NCBI RefSeq assembly: GCF_012271765.1
Contig: NZ_VRKO01000016.1
Location: 310,001 to 374,000, forward strand
Origin: Erwinia rhapontici
GTDB lineage: Bacteria; Pseudomonadota; Gammaproteobacteria; Enterobacterales; Enterobacteriaceae
Direction: 5' to 3'
DNA length: 64,000 bases
The notes under the pieces: generated by a model
Told to the model about the DNA's origin: nothing
The model's input: only the letters and a program-made list of their open reading frames with translations
The model's database searches: none
Translations under genes and position numbers: made by a program
In this document: piece after piece, positions 43,144 through 51,737 of the stretch
Layout of the letters: each line of letters starts with the position of its first letter
Numbering within the stretch: position 1 is the stretch's first letter

Positions 43144-44577
43144 ATGACGTACTCAATTGCTAACGCTGAACATGAACTTGAGGCTAAACGCGAGAGGCTA
43201 AACCTGCGCTGGTACCCGCGTTATCACCTGGCCGCAAGGGCTGGCTGGATTAATGATCCTAATGGCCTGGTGTGGTTTGATGGTTGGTATCACGCTTTTT
43301 ACCAGCACCATCCGTATTCCACTCAGTGGGGGCCGATGCACTGGGGACATGCGCGGAGCAAAGATTTGCTTCACTGGGAGCATTTACCTGTTGCGCTGTC
43401 CCCGGAAGGGCCGGAAGACAAAGACGGGTGTTTTTCGGGTTCGGCGGTGGTTGATGGCGATACCCTGTCGCTGATTTACACCGGACACAAATTTCACGGC
43501 GATGTCGGCAATGAAGAGAGCCTTTATCAGGTGCAGTGCCTGGCCACCAGCACCGATGGTATTCACTTTAAGCGTGAGGGGATCATTATCGATACCCCGC
43601 CGGACTTGCATCATTTCCGCGACCCTAAGGTATGGCGCGAAGGGGACAGCTGGTACATGGTCGTTGGTGCGCGCGTTGGCGATACCGGGCAAGTCCGGTT
43701 GTATCGCTCAGCCGATCTGCGTCAGTGGCAGGAAGAAGGGATTCTGGATGAGGCGGAAGCCGGTATGGGCTTTATGTGGGAGTGCCCTGATTTCTTTACC
43801 CTTAATCGCAAACGTGTCCTGATGTTTTCCCCGCAGGGGATCGCCGCGCAGGGTTTTGAGAACCGCAACCTGTTCCAGAGCGGCTATCTGGTGGGTGACT
43901 GGCAGCCTGGAGAGCCGTTTGTCCGCGCAGGGGAATTTGCCGAAATGGACAACGGACATGACTTCTATGCCCCACAGAGCTTCCTGACGCCGGATGGCCG
44001 CCGCATCATCATTGGCTGGCTGGATATGTGGGAGTCGCCGCTGCCGGAGCAACAGGACGGCTGGGCCGGGATGCTGTCTCTGCCGCGTGAGCTGAGTCTT
44101 GATGACAACAATCGCCTGCAAATGCGGCCCGCGAAAGAGGTCGACGCGCTGCGTCAGGCCTGGTTCCCCTGGCCTGTCAGTACCTTGAAAAATCAGCAGA
44201 TCATGATGGCGGAAAAAGGGGAAGCCATGGAAGTTGTGCTTCACTGGGATTGCGCAAACAGTGACGCGGAACAGTATGGACTGAGTCTGGGTGAAGGCTT
44301 GCGTGTTTATGTTGATACACAGATGCAGCGTCTGGTGCTTGAGCGCCGCTATCCGCAGTACGGATTATGTGGCACGCGTAGTGTACCGTTGGTGCCCGGC
44401 GCTCCTCTGGCTTTACGTATGTTTATTGATAGTTCTTCGGTCGAGGTATTCGTTAATGACGGTGAGGCGTGCCTCAGCAGCCGAATATATCCTGATGCCG
44501 ATCGCCGCGAATTAAGTTTATTTGCCTGGCATGGAACGGCGACATTATCAGATGCCGGAGCCTGGCAGCTGGGATAA
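43144..44577 (+). CDS. cscA: Sucrose hydrolase (invertase) CscA, GH32
   Basis: 477 aa cytoplasmic enzyme that splits sucrose to glucose and fructose. GH32 motifs: WINDPNG with the nucleophile Asp, HFRDPKVW with the transition-state Asp, and WECPDF with the acid/base Glu. The start MTYS at 43144 lines up with MTQS of E. coli CscA and has GAGTGAAG upstream; ATG 43126, right at the cscB stop, has no ribosome site. Confidence 0.93.
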   Translation: MTYSIANAEHELEAKRERLNLRWYPRYHLAARAGWINDPNGLVWFDGWYHAFYQHHPYSTQWGPMHWGHARSKDLLHWEHLPVALSPEGPEDKDGCFSGSAVVDGDTLSLIYTGHKFHGDVGNEESLYQVQCLATSTDGIHFKREGIIIDTPPDLHHFRDPKVWREGDSWYMVVGARVGDTGQVRLYRSADLRQWQEEGILDEAEAGMGFMWECPDFFTLNRKRVLMFSPQGIAAQGFENRNLFQSGYLVGDWQPGEPFVRAGEFAEMDNGHDFYAPQSFLTPDGRRIIIGWLDMWESPLPEQQDGWAGMLSLPRELSLDDNNRLQMRPAKEVDALRQAWFPWPVSTLKNQQIMMAEKGEAMEVVLHWDCANSDAEQYGLSLGEGLRVYVDTQMQRLVLERRYPQYGLCGTRSVPLVPGAPLALRMFIDSSSVEVFVNDGEACLSSRIYPDADRRELSLFAWHGTATLSDAGAWQLG

Positions 44578-44595
44578 TCCATAGTGAGTGTCGAA

Positions 44596-44627
44596 AATAA
44601 CCTGCCCTGGAGGATGGGCGGGTTATT
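44596..44627 (+). other. Intercistronic hairpin between cscA and the porin gene
   Basis: AATAACC-T-GCCC and GGGC-G-GGTTATT form an 11-bp stem with one internal mismatch and an 8-base loop. No T tract follows. It may lower porin expression or protect the cscA message. Confidence 0.5.
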
Positions 44628-44698
44628 ACTGTATTTATCTCTGGGCTGTATTTACACCAAAATGATGCATTACTATAAATAATAAGAAGGTCTTTCCG

Positions 44699-46042
44699 AT
44701 GAATAAAATCTGGCTCGGATGTATTTTGACGTCTGTACTCTCCTCAGCAGCGAATGCACAGGATGCGCTTTCACTCGAACAACGGCTGGAACAAATGGAG
44801 CAGCGACTGAAAGTCACGGAACAACGCGCTGCGACTGCGGAGGCAGAAATTCGCGTCCTTAAGCAGGAGAAGCAAGTATCCCCTGTGGTCAATAATGTTC
44901 CCGCCACTCCTGCTCTTCAGCTCACTGGCAATAGTGATATAAAATTTTATGGTGATGTTGAATTTAATATGGATGGTGCCAGCCGTACCGGTAGCCTGAC
45001 GTCGGTAAAAACCAGTAGTAATAAAAACTGGGCCCCCGGAGATAAAGAACGCTGGGATATGAATGGTCGCATTCTCCTTGGGTTTGATGGTCTGCGAAAT
45101 GGAATTAATGGAAAATATGCTGGATTTAGTGTTCAGCCACTGGCTGATATCAACGGAAAAATGAATCTCGATGATGCGGCATTTTTCTTTGGTCAGCAGA
45201 ATGACTGGAAAATTAAAATAGGTCGCTTCGAGGCCTGGGATATGTTCCCGCTAAACCAGGATACGTTCATTGAGTATTCCGGTAACACCGCTAACGATCT
45301 CTACAGTGACGGCTACGGTTATATCTACATGATGAAAGAGGGGCGCGGGCGTAGCAGCAGCGGTGGCAATTTCCTGCTCAGTAAAACCCTCGACAACTGG
45401 TATTTCGAACTCAACACGCTAATAGAAGATGGCAGTTCGCTATTTGTCGACAATAACTATCACGGCAACACGTTAGATAACCGAAAAAATGTGGTTTATG
45501 CCCGCCCGGTCGTGGCCTGGCAATCCGGCGAGTGGTCGGTCGCCGCCGCTGTCGAAAGCAACCTGGTGAACAATGCTTATGGATATCAAAATACGCAGGG
45601 TGTTTGGGTCGATCAGTCAAGCCGGACAGGATATGGCATGACCATGAGCTGGAACACACTCAAAACTGATGCAGAAAACGGCGCAGTCGTTAACCTGAGC
45701 ACCGCATATCTCGATGCTGCTGACGAAAAAGATTTTAGCGCAGGAATTAATGCCTTATGGCATCGCGTGGAACTTGGTTACATCTATGCGCACAACAATA
45801 TCGACAAGTTCAATATGGCCGGCCTGGCCAGTGACTGTGACAGCGACTGCGCGATCCTTGCACCGGGAAAATATGACATTCATACCATCCATTCTTCATG
45901 GCAGCTGCCTGACATCATGGATATGCCTAACTTCAATATTTATCTCGGGGCCTATGCCTCATGGCTTGAATCACCGGCGGTTAAAACCGGCAATACCGAT
46001 AACCGCTATGGCGCACGGGTGCGTTTTAAATATCTTTTCTAA
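44699..46042 (+). CDS. Carbohydrate-selective porin, RafY/ScrY type
   Basis: 447 aa outer-membrane porin for oligosaccharides. Signal peptide MNKIWLGCILTSVLSSAANA, then a periplasmic coiled coil (residues ~24-60, QRLEQMEQRLKVTEQRAATA), as in ScrY and RafY, then an 18-strand-type barrel ending with the aromatic RVRFKYLF. Its place inside a csc operon is unusual: the standard E. coli csc set has no porin. It allows sucrose or larger sugars in at low concentration. Ribosome site AAGAAGG. Confidence 0.85.
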   Translation: MNKIWLGCILTSVLSSAANAQDALSLEQRLEQMEQRLKVTEQRAATAEAEIRVLKQEKQVSPVVNNVPATPALQLTGNSDIKFYGDVEFNMDGASRTGSLTSVKTSSNKNWAPGDKERWDMNGRILLGFDGLRNGINGKYAGFSVQPLADINGKMNLDDAAFFFGQQNDWKIKIGRFEAWDMFPLNQDTFIEYSGNTANDLYSDGYGYIYMMKEGRGRSSSGGNFLLSKTLDNWYFELNTLIEDGSSLFVDNNYHGNTLDNRKNVVYARPVVAWQSGEWSVAAAVESNLVNNAYGYQNTQGVWVDQSSRTGYGMTMSWNTLKTDAENGAVVNLSTAYLDAADEKDFSAGINALWHRVELGYIYAHNNIDKFNMAGLASDCDSDCAILAPGKYDIHTIHSSWQLPDIMDMPNFNIYLGAYASWLESPAVKTGNTDNRYGARVRFKYLF

Positions 46043-46069
46043 CTCTATTCATTGCGCTAAGGAGGTCAA

Positions 46070-47071
46070 ATGAAAATCTGGACATTGGGTGACGCGGTAG
46101 TCGATTTGATGCCTGAGGGGATGATGCAGTATACGGCGTGTGCGGGCGGCGCGCCGGTCAATGTAGCCGTTGGTGCTGCACAGTTGGGATGTGATTGTGG
46201 ATTTATTGGCAGGGTAGGTGATGACCCTTTCGGTCATTTTCTTCAGGACACGCTTGCTGAGAAGAATGTTGATACACAGCATATGCAATTTGATGCCGAA
46301 CATCGTACCAGCACAGTGGTGGTTTCCCTCGGTGAAAACAGCGATCGCAGTTTTACTTTTTTGGTCAATCCCTCGGCAGATCAGTTTTTGTCTTCCACTA
46401 ATCTGCCGGATTTCGGCAACGACATTTTGCATTTTTGTTCGCTGGCGTTGGTGGCTGTGGATTGTCGCGAAACCCTGGTGCGGGCAGTGGATCAGATTAA
46501 ACAGCGCGGAGGGATGTTAAGTTTTGATCTTAATCTACGTGAACAAATGTGGCCGGACCCCATGATCATGTCTGATACCGTGCGTCATTTTGCACGCGAG
46601 GCGGATATTCTCAAGCTTTCAGAAGAGGAGTTGTACTGGCTGGCTGGGACAAACCATCATGAGAACGCGCTGAGTTTATTAATGGAATACCCTTCATGCC
46701 TGAAAGTGGTTACCAGGGGGGTAAACGGTGCAGACGTATTGTGGCAGGGCAAGTTCGTTCGCGTAAGTGCATTCGAGGTGGAAAGCCTGGACACAACGGG
46801 AGCGGGGGATGGCTTCATGGCAGGGTTGCTGGCAAGCATCGCACAGGGAAATCCACTGGATGATTTAATACAACTCGAGAAAGCTATCACACAGGCCAGC
46901 GCCTGCGGAGCGCTGGCGACGACGCAAAAGGGCGCATTGACAGCATTACCCAATAAACAGGGTGTTAAGCAGTTTATTGATGCTGAAAATATGCTCTCAT
47001 TTCATGTGCATACACCCCAACTCCAGGGATTAAAAACAGCTAACTCTGACGGATTACGTGCTGTGCGGTAA
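46070..47071 (+). CDS. cscK: Fructokinase CscK (PfkB family)
   Basis: 333 aa. Phosphorylates the fructose released from sucrose, feeding fructose 6-phosphate to glycolysis. PfkB signature 2 as DTTGAGDGFMAG, with the anion hole and catalytic Asp; the first signature is in AGGAPVNVAVGAAQLG. Perfect ribosome site AAGGAGG. Last gene of the operon, followed by a hairpin. Confidence 0.9.
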   Translation: MKIWTLGDAVVDLMPEGMMQYTACAGGAPVNVAVGAAQLGCDCGFIGRVGDDPFGHFLQDTLAEKNVDTQHMQFDAEHRTSTVVVSLGENSDRSFTFLVNPSADQFLSSTNLPDFGNDILHFCSLALVAVDCRETLVRAVDQIKQRGGMLSFDLNLREQMWPDPMIMSDTVRHFAREADILKLSEEELYWLAGTNHHENALSLLMEYPSCLKVVTRGVNGADVLWQGKFVRVSAFEVESLDTTGAGDGFMAGLLASIAQGNPLDDLIQLEKAITQASACGALATTQKGALTALPNKQGVKQFIDAENMLSFHVHTPQLQGLKTANSDGLRAVR

Positions 47072-47090
47072 ACGAGATTTTCTTTTCACT

Positions 47091-47125
47091 TATCGCATCA
47101 TCGCTTTACGAGCACTGATGCGATA
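47091..47125 (+). terminator. Likely terminator of the csc operon
   Basis: TATCGCATCA and TGATGCGATA form a perfect 10-bp stem with a 15-base loop, followed by TTTGAG. It lies 20 bases after the cscK stop. Confidence 0.55.
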
Positions 47126-47291
47126 TTTGAGATACCAGAAACGTTAACTGCCGGGATTAACTAACGGGTACAGGCGGTGTTGATTGCAAACGTTGAAAGG
47201 TTTTTCAGAAGGCCTGAGACTGCGGATTTTAGTGTCGTTCTCCTCGTTGAATCTCAATCGTATACAGATTCGTGAAGATGCATGAAACATA

Positions 47292-47311
47292 AATTTGGCT
47301 CTTCTGACTGG
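47292..47311 (+). other. att-like copy of the tRNA-Asn 3' end
   Basis: AATTTGGCTCTTCTGACTGG matches the 3' end of tRNA-Asn at 57498-57517 at 19 of 20 bases and in the same orientation. It probably marks the far end of an integrated element (attL/attR pair), 10.2 kb from the tRNA. No integrase gene remains between the two. Confidence 0.7.
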
Positions 47312-47525
47312 GATCGCCTTTGCCAGTAACTGGCTAATAAGTAAGGTAAATCTGAATTTTCTTTCTGTCAAGACAACCAGAATGACCACCGTTGGGGGCT
47401 CCATAAATCTGGTATGAGTGTTCCGCAGCATGGGTGAACATTACTATTTTACTCTCTGGAAATGAAGCGTAGCCAGAGGTAACGTCGAAGGTGTTTATCC
47501 TATGTAAAGCTGCGTGCAAAGAGGT

Positions 47526-47925
47526 TTAACTGTCGGCTGAGTGCCAAAAGCGGACAATTTCGCTGGTTTCCTGATCCACAAAATCATTATTAATACTCAG
47601 TCCATGTAGACTATAAGTCACATAGCGCATAGAGTAAGTTAATGCGTGGCGGTCGCCAGGAATCTTCGTAAACCCATCATTCATCCAATTGTGGAACAGA
47701 CAGGCAGAGGTTCCAATTTCCTTGGCGGGATTACGTGGCATCATCTTCAGAAAGATGTAAGTTCGGCCCAAGGAACGAAAGCACGCTTACAGTAAGAAGG
47801 TCGCCCGCTACTAAAATTATAGAAATGACAACGCCAGTGAAAAACCAAAGACTCCGCAGCAATTTATAAAACCGTTCTCTGCCAGGCATCCACTCGGCAT
47901 GCCTTTTTTCTTTCTGGCTCAACAA
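47526..47925 (-). pseudogene. Possible broken small membrane-protein gene
   Basis: Two overlapping minus-strand frames. The first (from 47925) starts MLSQKEKRHAEWMPGRERFY and has one membrane helix, LWFFTGVVISIILVAGDLL, then VSVLSFLG. The second, one frame over, continues RTYIFLKMMPRNPAKEIGTS to RFWHSADS at 47526. Joined at the shared Gly (near 47762) they make about 130 aa, which would need one frameshift. No family recognised. The C-terminal end lies in the dispersed repeat at 47531, which often ends spurious frames, so this may not be a gene. Confidence 0.3.
47531..47558 (+). repeat. Dispersed palindromic repeat, copy 1
   Basis: TGTCGGCTGAGTGCCAAAAGCGGACA: the ends TGTC(C/G)GCT and AGCGGACA form an 8-bp inverted repeat with one mismatch. 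Related copies at 48032, 50301, 53513 and 57129 (reversed). Confidence 0.65.
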
Positions 47926-48031
47926 ATATTTAGATTATGCCCTTTGCCTGATAAGACTCGCTTAAGAAGTATTCAGACTCACATCTGATTCCCACCTTCC
48001 GCTCACCGCAAACCTTTGGTCGTCAAGTTGA

Positions 48032-48060
48032 CCTCTAAGTGCAAGAAGCGGAACTGTTTG
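48032..48060 (+). repeat. Dispersed palindromic repeat, copy 2 (degenerate)
   Basis: Only the right half is well kept, GTGCAAGAAGCGGAACTG. It lies in the gap before the MarR gene. Confidence 0.4.
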
Positions 48061-48184
48061 AGTCATCCAGAGCGACAGTATTTCGTCAGCCTGGGGATTT
48101 CAATACCTGATTTGTTGTCATTGTCATACCGCACGAATTACATATTCATCACTCTTTCACTGACAAAAATTTTGCTATATGCTT

Positions 48185-48204
48185 TTATCTAGTGCGCTAG
48201 ATAA
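48185..48204. promoter_or_regulatory. MarR operator, TTATCTAG-TGCG-CTAGATAA
   Basis: Perfect 8-bp arms around a 4-base centre, 32 bp before the MarR gene. The size and place fit autoregulation by a MarR dimer. No other copy of these arms was seen in the window. Confidence 0.8.
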
Positions 48205-48236
48205 TCATCAACAAGATAATATATTGGGATACGAGC

Positions 48237-48665
48237 ATGCAGTCACGACAGGAAATAGGGACACAACTTTCTTTTGCTCTCTATGGTGCGGCGAGTCGTA
48301 TGAACCGGTTACATAAGCCGTTACTGGCTCCGCTGGGACTTACCTTTCCACAGTATCTGGTCATGCTGGAGTTGTTTAACGGAACCCCACGCAACGTCAG
48401 TGATATCGGGAACAAGCTCGGCATGGATACCGGCACCATCACGCCCGTTCTCAAACGGCTTGAGGCTGCCGGACGCATAATACGCACGCGGGATCGCGCA
48501 GATGAAAGGCGCGTGCTCATTACCCTTACGGATGACGGGCTCGCTTTGCAAAGCGAGGTGTGGCGCGTAACCGAAAGAATCAAATCAGCCTGTCAGTTAT
48601 CGGATGCAAAGCTCGAGGAATTACGAGATACCCTGAATAGCTTTGCCCATCCCGCTGATGACTGA
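48237..48665 (+). CDS. MarR-family regulator
   Basis: 142 aa winged-helix regulator. GLTFPQYLVMLELFNG and SDIGNKLGMDTGTITPVLKR are the recognition part, and DRADERRVLITLTDDG is the beta-wing with the conserved Asp-Arg. The N-terminus has no OhrR-type redox Cys; the only Cys is near the C-terminus (SACQLSD). It should repress itself and the two downstream Rossmann genes (31-bp gap) through the palindrome at 48185. Confidence 0.9.
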   Translation: MQSRQEIGTQLSFALYGAASRMNRLHKPLLAPLGLTFPQYLVMLELFNGTPRNVSDIGNKLGMDTGTITPVLKRLEAAGRIIRTRDRADERRVLITLTDDGLALQSEVWRVTERIKSACQLSDAKLEELRDTLNSFAHPADD

Positions 48666-48695
48666 TCATCCTCCACTCAGACAAAAGGTATTGGT

Positions 48696-49430
48696 ATGAA
48701 AATAGGCATTATTGGCGCCGGAAACATTGGTGCGACGCTGGCCCATAAGCTCTCTGTGCATGGCCATGAGGTCAAACTGGCGAACTCAAGAGGACCGGAA
48801 ACCATTGCAGATTTGGCGCTAAGGGTGGGAGCACTGGCTGTTGAGCGCCAGGAGGCCGTAAGAGATGTGGACGTTATCATCCTCTCTTTGCCCTTTGATA
48901 AGCATACCGGGCTGGCTGAACTCTTGCGTGATGTTCCGGAAAGCGTGATCGTCATTGATACGTCTAATTACTACCCCTTCCGCGACGGGGACATTGAAGA
49001 AATCCGTGAAGGCAAACCTGAAAGCGTGTACGCCAGTGAAATAGTCAAACGCCCTCTTGTTAAAGCCTGGAACGCTGTTCTGGCCGAGACACTTAAAGAG
49101 AAAGGGCTGACTGCCGGTTCACCATCCCGTATCGCTATCCCGGTTGCCGGCGACAGTCCGGTAGCAAAATCTGTTGCGCTTGAACTGGTCAGTCAGACCG
49201 GTTTCGATGCAGTAGATGCCGGTACGCTTAGCGAATCATGGCGGCAACAGCCCGGCACGCCAGCCTACTGTACTGAGCTAAAAACCGGAGAGCTTGAAGC
49301 AGCCCTTAAGGCAGCCGATAAAACTCGCGCTCCACTGAACAGAGATGCGTTGATCAGGGAGTTTATGTCTGCAGGCGAACAACTCACTCATGATGCTATC
49401 GTCAAACGTAACCGTGCAGTAACGGCCTGA
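48696..49430 (+). CDS. F420H2:NADP-reductase-like Rossmann oxidoreductase, copy 1
   Basis: 244 aa. Cofactor loop IGIIGAGNIGATLAHKL with NSRGPETI, the NADP-type phosphate loop. The block DTSNYYPFRDGDIEEI and the ending SWRQQPGTPAYCTEL are shared with the next gene, so the two are paralogues of roughly 45 percent identity by eye. Enterobacteria lack F420, so the enzyme probably uses NADPH with flavin or with an organic substrate. First gene after MarR in the same operon. Confidence 0.85.
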   Translation: MKIGIIGAGNIGATLAHKLSVHGHEVKLANSRGPETIADLALRVGALAVERQEAVRDVDVIILSLPFDKHTGLAELLRDVPESVIVIDTSNYYPFRDGDIEEIREGKPESVYASEIVKRPLVKAWNAVLAETLKEKGLTAGSPSRIAIPVAGDSPVAKSVALELVSQTGFDAVDAGTLSESWRQQPGTPAYCTELKTGELEAALKAADKTRAPLNRDALIREFMSAGEQLTHDAIVKRNRAVTA

Positions 49431-49447
49431 GCCAAAAAGGGAAAATT

Positions 49448-50212
49448 ATGATTAGTAATGAAAAGTACCGGATTGCTGTTCTGGGAACCGGCCACATCGG
49501 TAAAACGCTTGCTCGCAGTCTCGCATCTGCCGGTTACTCCGTTAAGGTCGCTAATTCACGTGGACCTGAAACGATAGCCCCCGACGTGCTTGAAACGGGC
49601 GCTGAAGCAGCTGATGCAGTCAGTGCCATGCAGGATGCACAGGTTGTCATCCTTTCCATACCTATGGCAAAGCTTGCGGATATCGCTCCTCTGATCCGGA
49701 AATTACCCCAGCATGTTATCGTTGCTGATACCTCTAACTATTATCCACATCGCGACGGTAACATTGATGCGTTCTCAGATGGTCAGGTCGAAAGCGCGTG
49801 GGTGGCGCATCTCCTGAACCGTCCGCTGGTGAAGGCGTGGAATGCAATAGGTTCAGATTCCCTTGCGATAAAAGGTACAGTAGGGGGCACGGTGGGACGT
49901 ATTTCAATTCCGGTGGCAGGGAATATCGAAGAGCACAAGAAAATGGTTATGCGTCTTGTCAGTGATACGGGGTTCGACGCTTTCGATGCAGGTACAATTG
50001 AGGAGTCATGGCGTCAACAACCGGGTGCACCCTGCTACTGTACTGACCTCACATATGATGAAATGAAGTCAGCGATCGCCGCAACGGAAAAAACACGGCT
50101 GCCTGCGCGTCGGGATATTGCTGTTCAGGCTATTCAGGAGCGAATGGGCGATAAGCGATCCAATCCGACTGCAGATTATATTGTTCGATTACACCGGGCT
50201 CTTTTTATGTAA
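49448..50212 (+). CDS. F420H2:NADP-reductase-like Rossmann oxidoreductase, copy 2
   Basis: 254 aa. Loop IAVLGTGHIGKTLARSL with NSRGPETIAPDV; shared DTSNYYPHRDGNI, RPLVKAWNAI and SWRQQPGAPCYCTDL. It starts 17 bp after copy 1, so the pair arose by tandem duplication and both are kept intact. Active as a heterodimer or with split substrates is possible; unknown. Confidence 0.85.
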   Translation: MISNEKYRIAVLGTGHIGKTLARSLASAGYSVKVANSRGPETIAPDVLETGAEAADAVSAMQDAQVVILSIPMAKLADIAPLIRKLPQHVIVADTSNYYPHRDGNIDAFSDGQVESAWVAHLLNRPLVKAWNAIGSDSLAIKGTVGGTVGRISIPVAGNIEEHKKMVMRLVSDTGFDAFDAGTIEESWRQQPGAPCYCTDLTYDEMKSAIAATEKTRLPARRDIAVQAIQERMGDKRSNPTADYIVRLHRALFM

Positions 50213-50300
50213 TCCGTAAGCCATATTTCATTTATTGATGCATGAGCGAAAATGCAAACGTCTGCTGATCGCTCTCAGCAGACCTTCAGCGTCACGTGTT

Positions 50301-50329
50301 TGTCTGCTGTGTGCCAGAAGCGGAAGTTG
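50301..50329 (+). repeat. Dispersed palindromic repeat, copy 3
   Basis: TGTCTGCTG then TGTGCCAGAAGCGGAAGTTG, whose last 20 bases are identical to copy 4 at 53522-53541. In the gap after the Rossmann gene pair. Confidence 0.65.
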
Positions 50330-50438
50330 CTTACATCGTGCTATGTTAGTTTACTGGGAGCAGGTCACCCACAATTGATGCTGACCAAATTCAGTAAACC
50401 ACTACAAGTGCGTAGAGACCTGTCAGACGGTGTTAACT

Positions 50439-50828
50439 TTATGCTAACGCCGACATGACCGACGCGCTATCGACGTACTGCTCCATGGTCATAATCTTCC
50501 CATCCTCAAGGCGATAAAGGTGCGCAAATGATGCCGTCATCGCCTTGCCGGTTATTTTATAAACGCCGGAGTAAATCCCAAAAGCAGCAACATAGTTACC
50601 GTCAGCAAGAAACGTATGCGTCTTTGCCTGATAGTCTGTCCACTCAGTTGCCAGTCGCTGAAATACGTTAGCGATTATCTCTTCTGCACCGGTGTAAGTC
50701 CCTGCATAGGGGAACCCAGCCGCTTCAGTCCATGTCGCATTGGGGGACAGGACAGCAAGCAGGTTCTTTCCATTTTCTTCAGAGGTGCCTTCATAAGTCG
50801 CGCGTATAATTTCCACATTACTCTTCAC
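50439..50828 (-). CDS. SnoaL-like / ketosteroid-isomerase-fold protein
   Basis: 129 aa NTF2-like barrel. VEIIRATYEGTSEENGKNLL, NATWTEAAGFPYAGTYTGAE and VAAFGIYSG are typical. Members act as isomerases, cyclases, hydratases or mere binding proteins; role unknown. It directly follows the MBL-like gene (4-base gap) in an operon with the DsbA-like gene. Confidence 0.85.
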   Translation of the reverse strand: MKSNVEIIRATYEGTSEENGKNLLAVLSPNATWTEAAGFPYAGTYTGAEEIIANVFQRLATEWTDYQAKTHTFLADGNYVAAFGIYSGVYKITGKAMTASFAHLYRLEDGKIMTMEQYVDSASVMSALA

Positions 50829-50832
50829 TATT

Positions 50833-51681
50833 CTATCCCCAACTCATTTCGCCCTTGGCGACTTTTGCACCAATTTGTAAAGCGACACTCATGCCAGCAT
50901 CAGGATAACGTTTTGTCATGGCTGCAATCAGTTCGCTACTGTCGCCGGCCAGATTAAGTTCGTTCTCAAAAGCCAGAAGATAGTCGCGGGTATAGGTTAT
51001 TGCTGAAATATCGGTAGTACCCTCAGATAACATATGCCCTGCGATGACCGTCGTGGGATGTCTGGATGCCATGGTGTCCAGATTTTTTATCCAAAGTGCG
51101 CGAGCCTCTGGACCTTGAGTGTCGGCGGTCCACACATGGGTACCAGAGAACACCAGTACACCGCCAAAAATGGCGTTAAGCGAAGGTACCCAGAGATAAC
51201 GACGGTTAGCGAGGCCATCAGCATCGATAATTTCGAGGGCCTGGCCTTCGAGAGATAACGCATCCTCGTCAAAGACCTCGGGCATAACGATGTCTGACAA
51301 CGTTTGCGGGCCGTTGTCCTGGAGTTGTGGGCCCCACACTGCCAGTTTCTTATCAACACTTTTCTTAATGGCGTCGATTGTCGACGATGCGGCAACGACA
51401 CGAGCTTCCGGAAAGGCTGCTCTTACGGGACCGAGGCTAAAGTAGTAATCAGGGTCGCTTTGGCTAATATAGATTGTGGTCAGCTTTTTACCTGTTTTCT
51501 GGATAGCCTCTGCCAGCAGTCTGCCATCGGCGAGCGTAAAACCACCGTCAATAAGTACGGCTTCCTTATCGCCAGAGATCAGCACTGGCGAGCGATAAAA
51601 ACCGTGCTCGCCGGCAGGAAAATGTGTCCAACTCAGGGGAATGTTCTTCCCTGCATCAGGGACGTTGGTTTGTAGTGTCAT
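50833..51681 (-). CDS. Metallo-beta-lactamase-fold protein with lost metal ligands
   Basis: 282 aa from ATG 51681; the frame is open to 51765 without a ribosome site. The fold is recognisable: SPVLISGDKEAVLIDGGF, then the place of the HxHxDH motif, and later FSGTHVWTAD and VIAGHM. But the motif reads SQSDPDYY (residues 73-80) in place of the usual SHxHPDHY, so three metal-binding His are replaced by Gln, Asp and Tyr while the Asp is kept. It may bind a different metal or none. Same operon as the SnoaL and DsbA-like genes. Confidence 0.8.
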   Translation of the reverse strand: MTLQTNVPDAGKNIPLSWTHFPAGEHGFYRSPVLISGDKEAVLIDGGFTLADGRLLAEAIQKTGKKLTTIYISQSDPDYYFSLGPVRAAFPEARVVAASSTIDAIKKSVDKKLAVWGPQLQDNGPQTLSDIVMPEVFDEDALSLEGQALEIIDADGLANRRYLWVPSLNAIFGGVLVFSGTHVWTADTQGPEARALWIKNLDTMASRHPTTVIAGHMLSEGTTDISAITYTRDYLLAFENELNLAGDSSELIAAMTKRYPDAGMSVALQIGAKVAKGEMSWG

Positions 51682-51737
51682 CGTATTTTCCCCTTCTGTT
51701 AAAGTGGTAATTAGGTGAGCATTGCTTTCACCAGACG

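Noticed and set aside
47144..47431. 95-aa minus-strand frame after the csc operon
   Set aside because: No ribosome site, no recognisable motif, and it overlaps the att-like site; probably chance.
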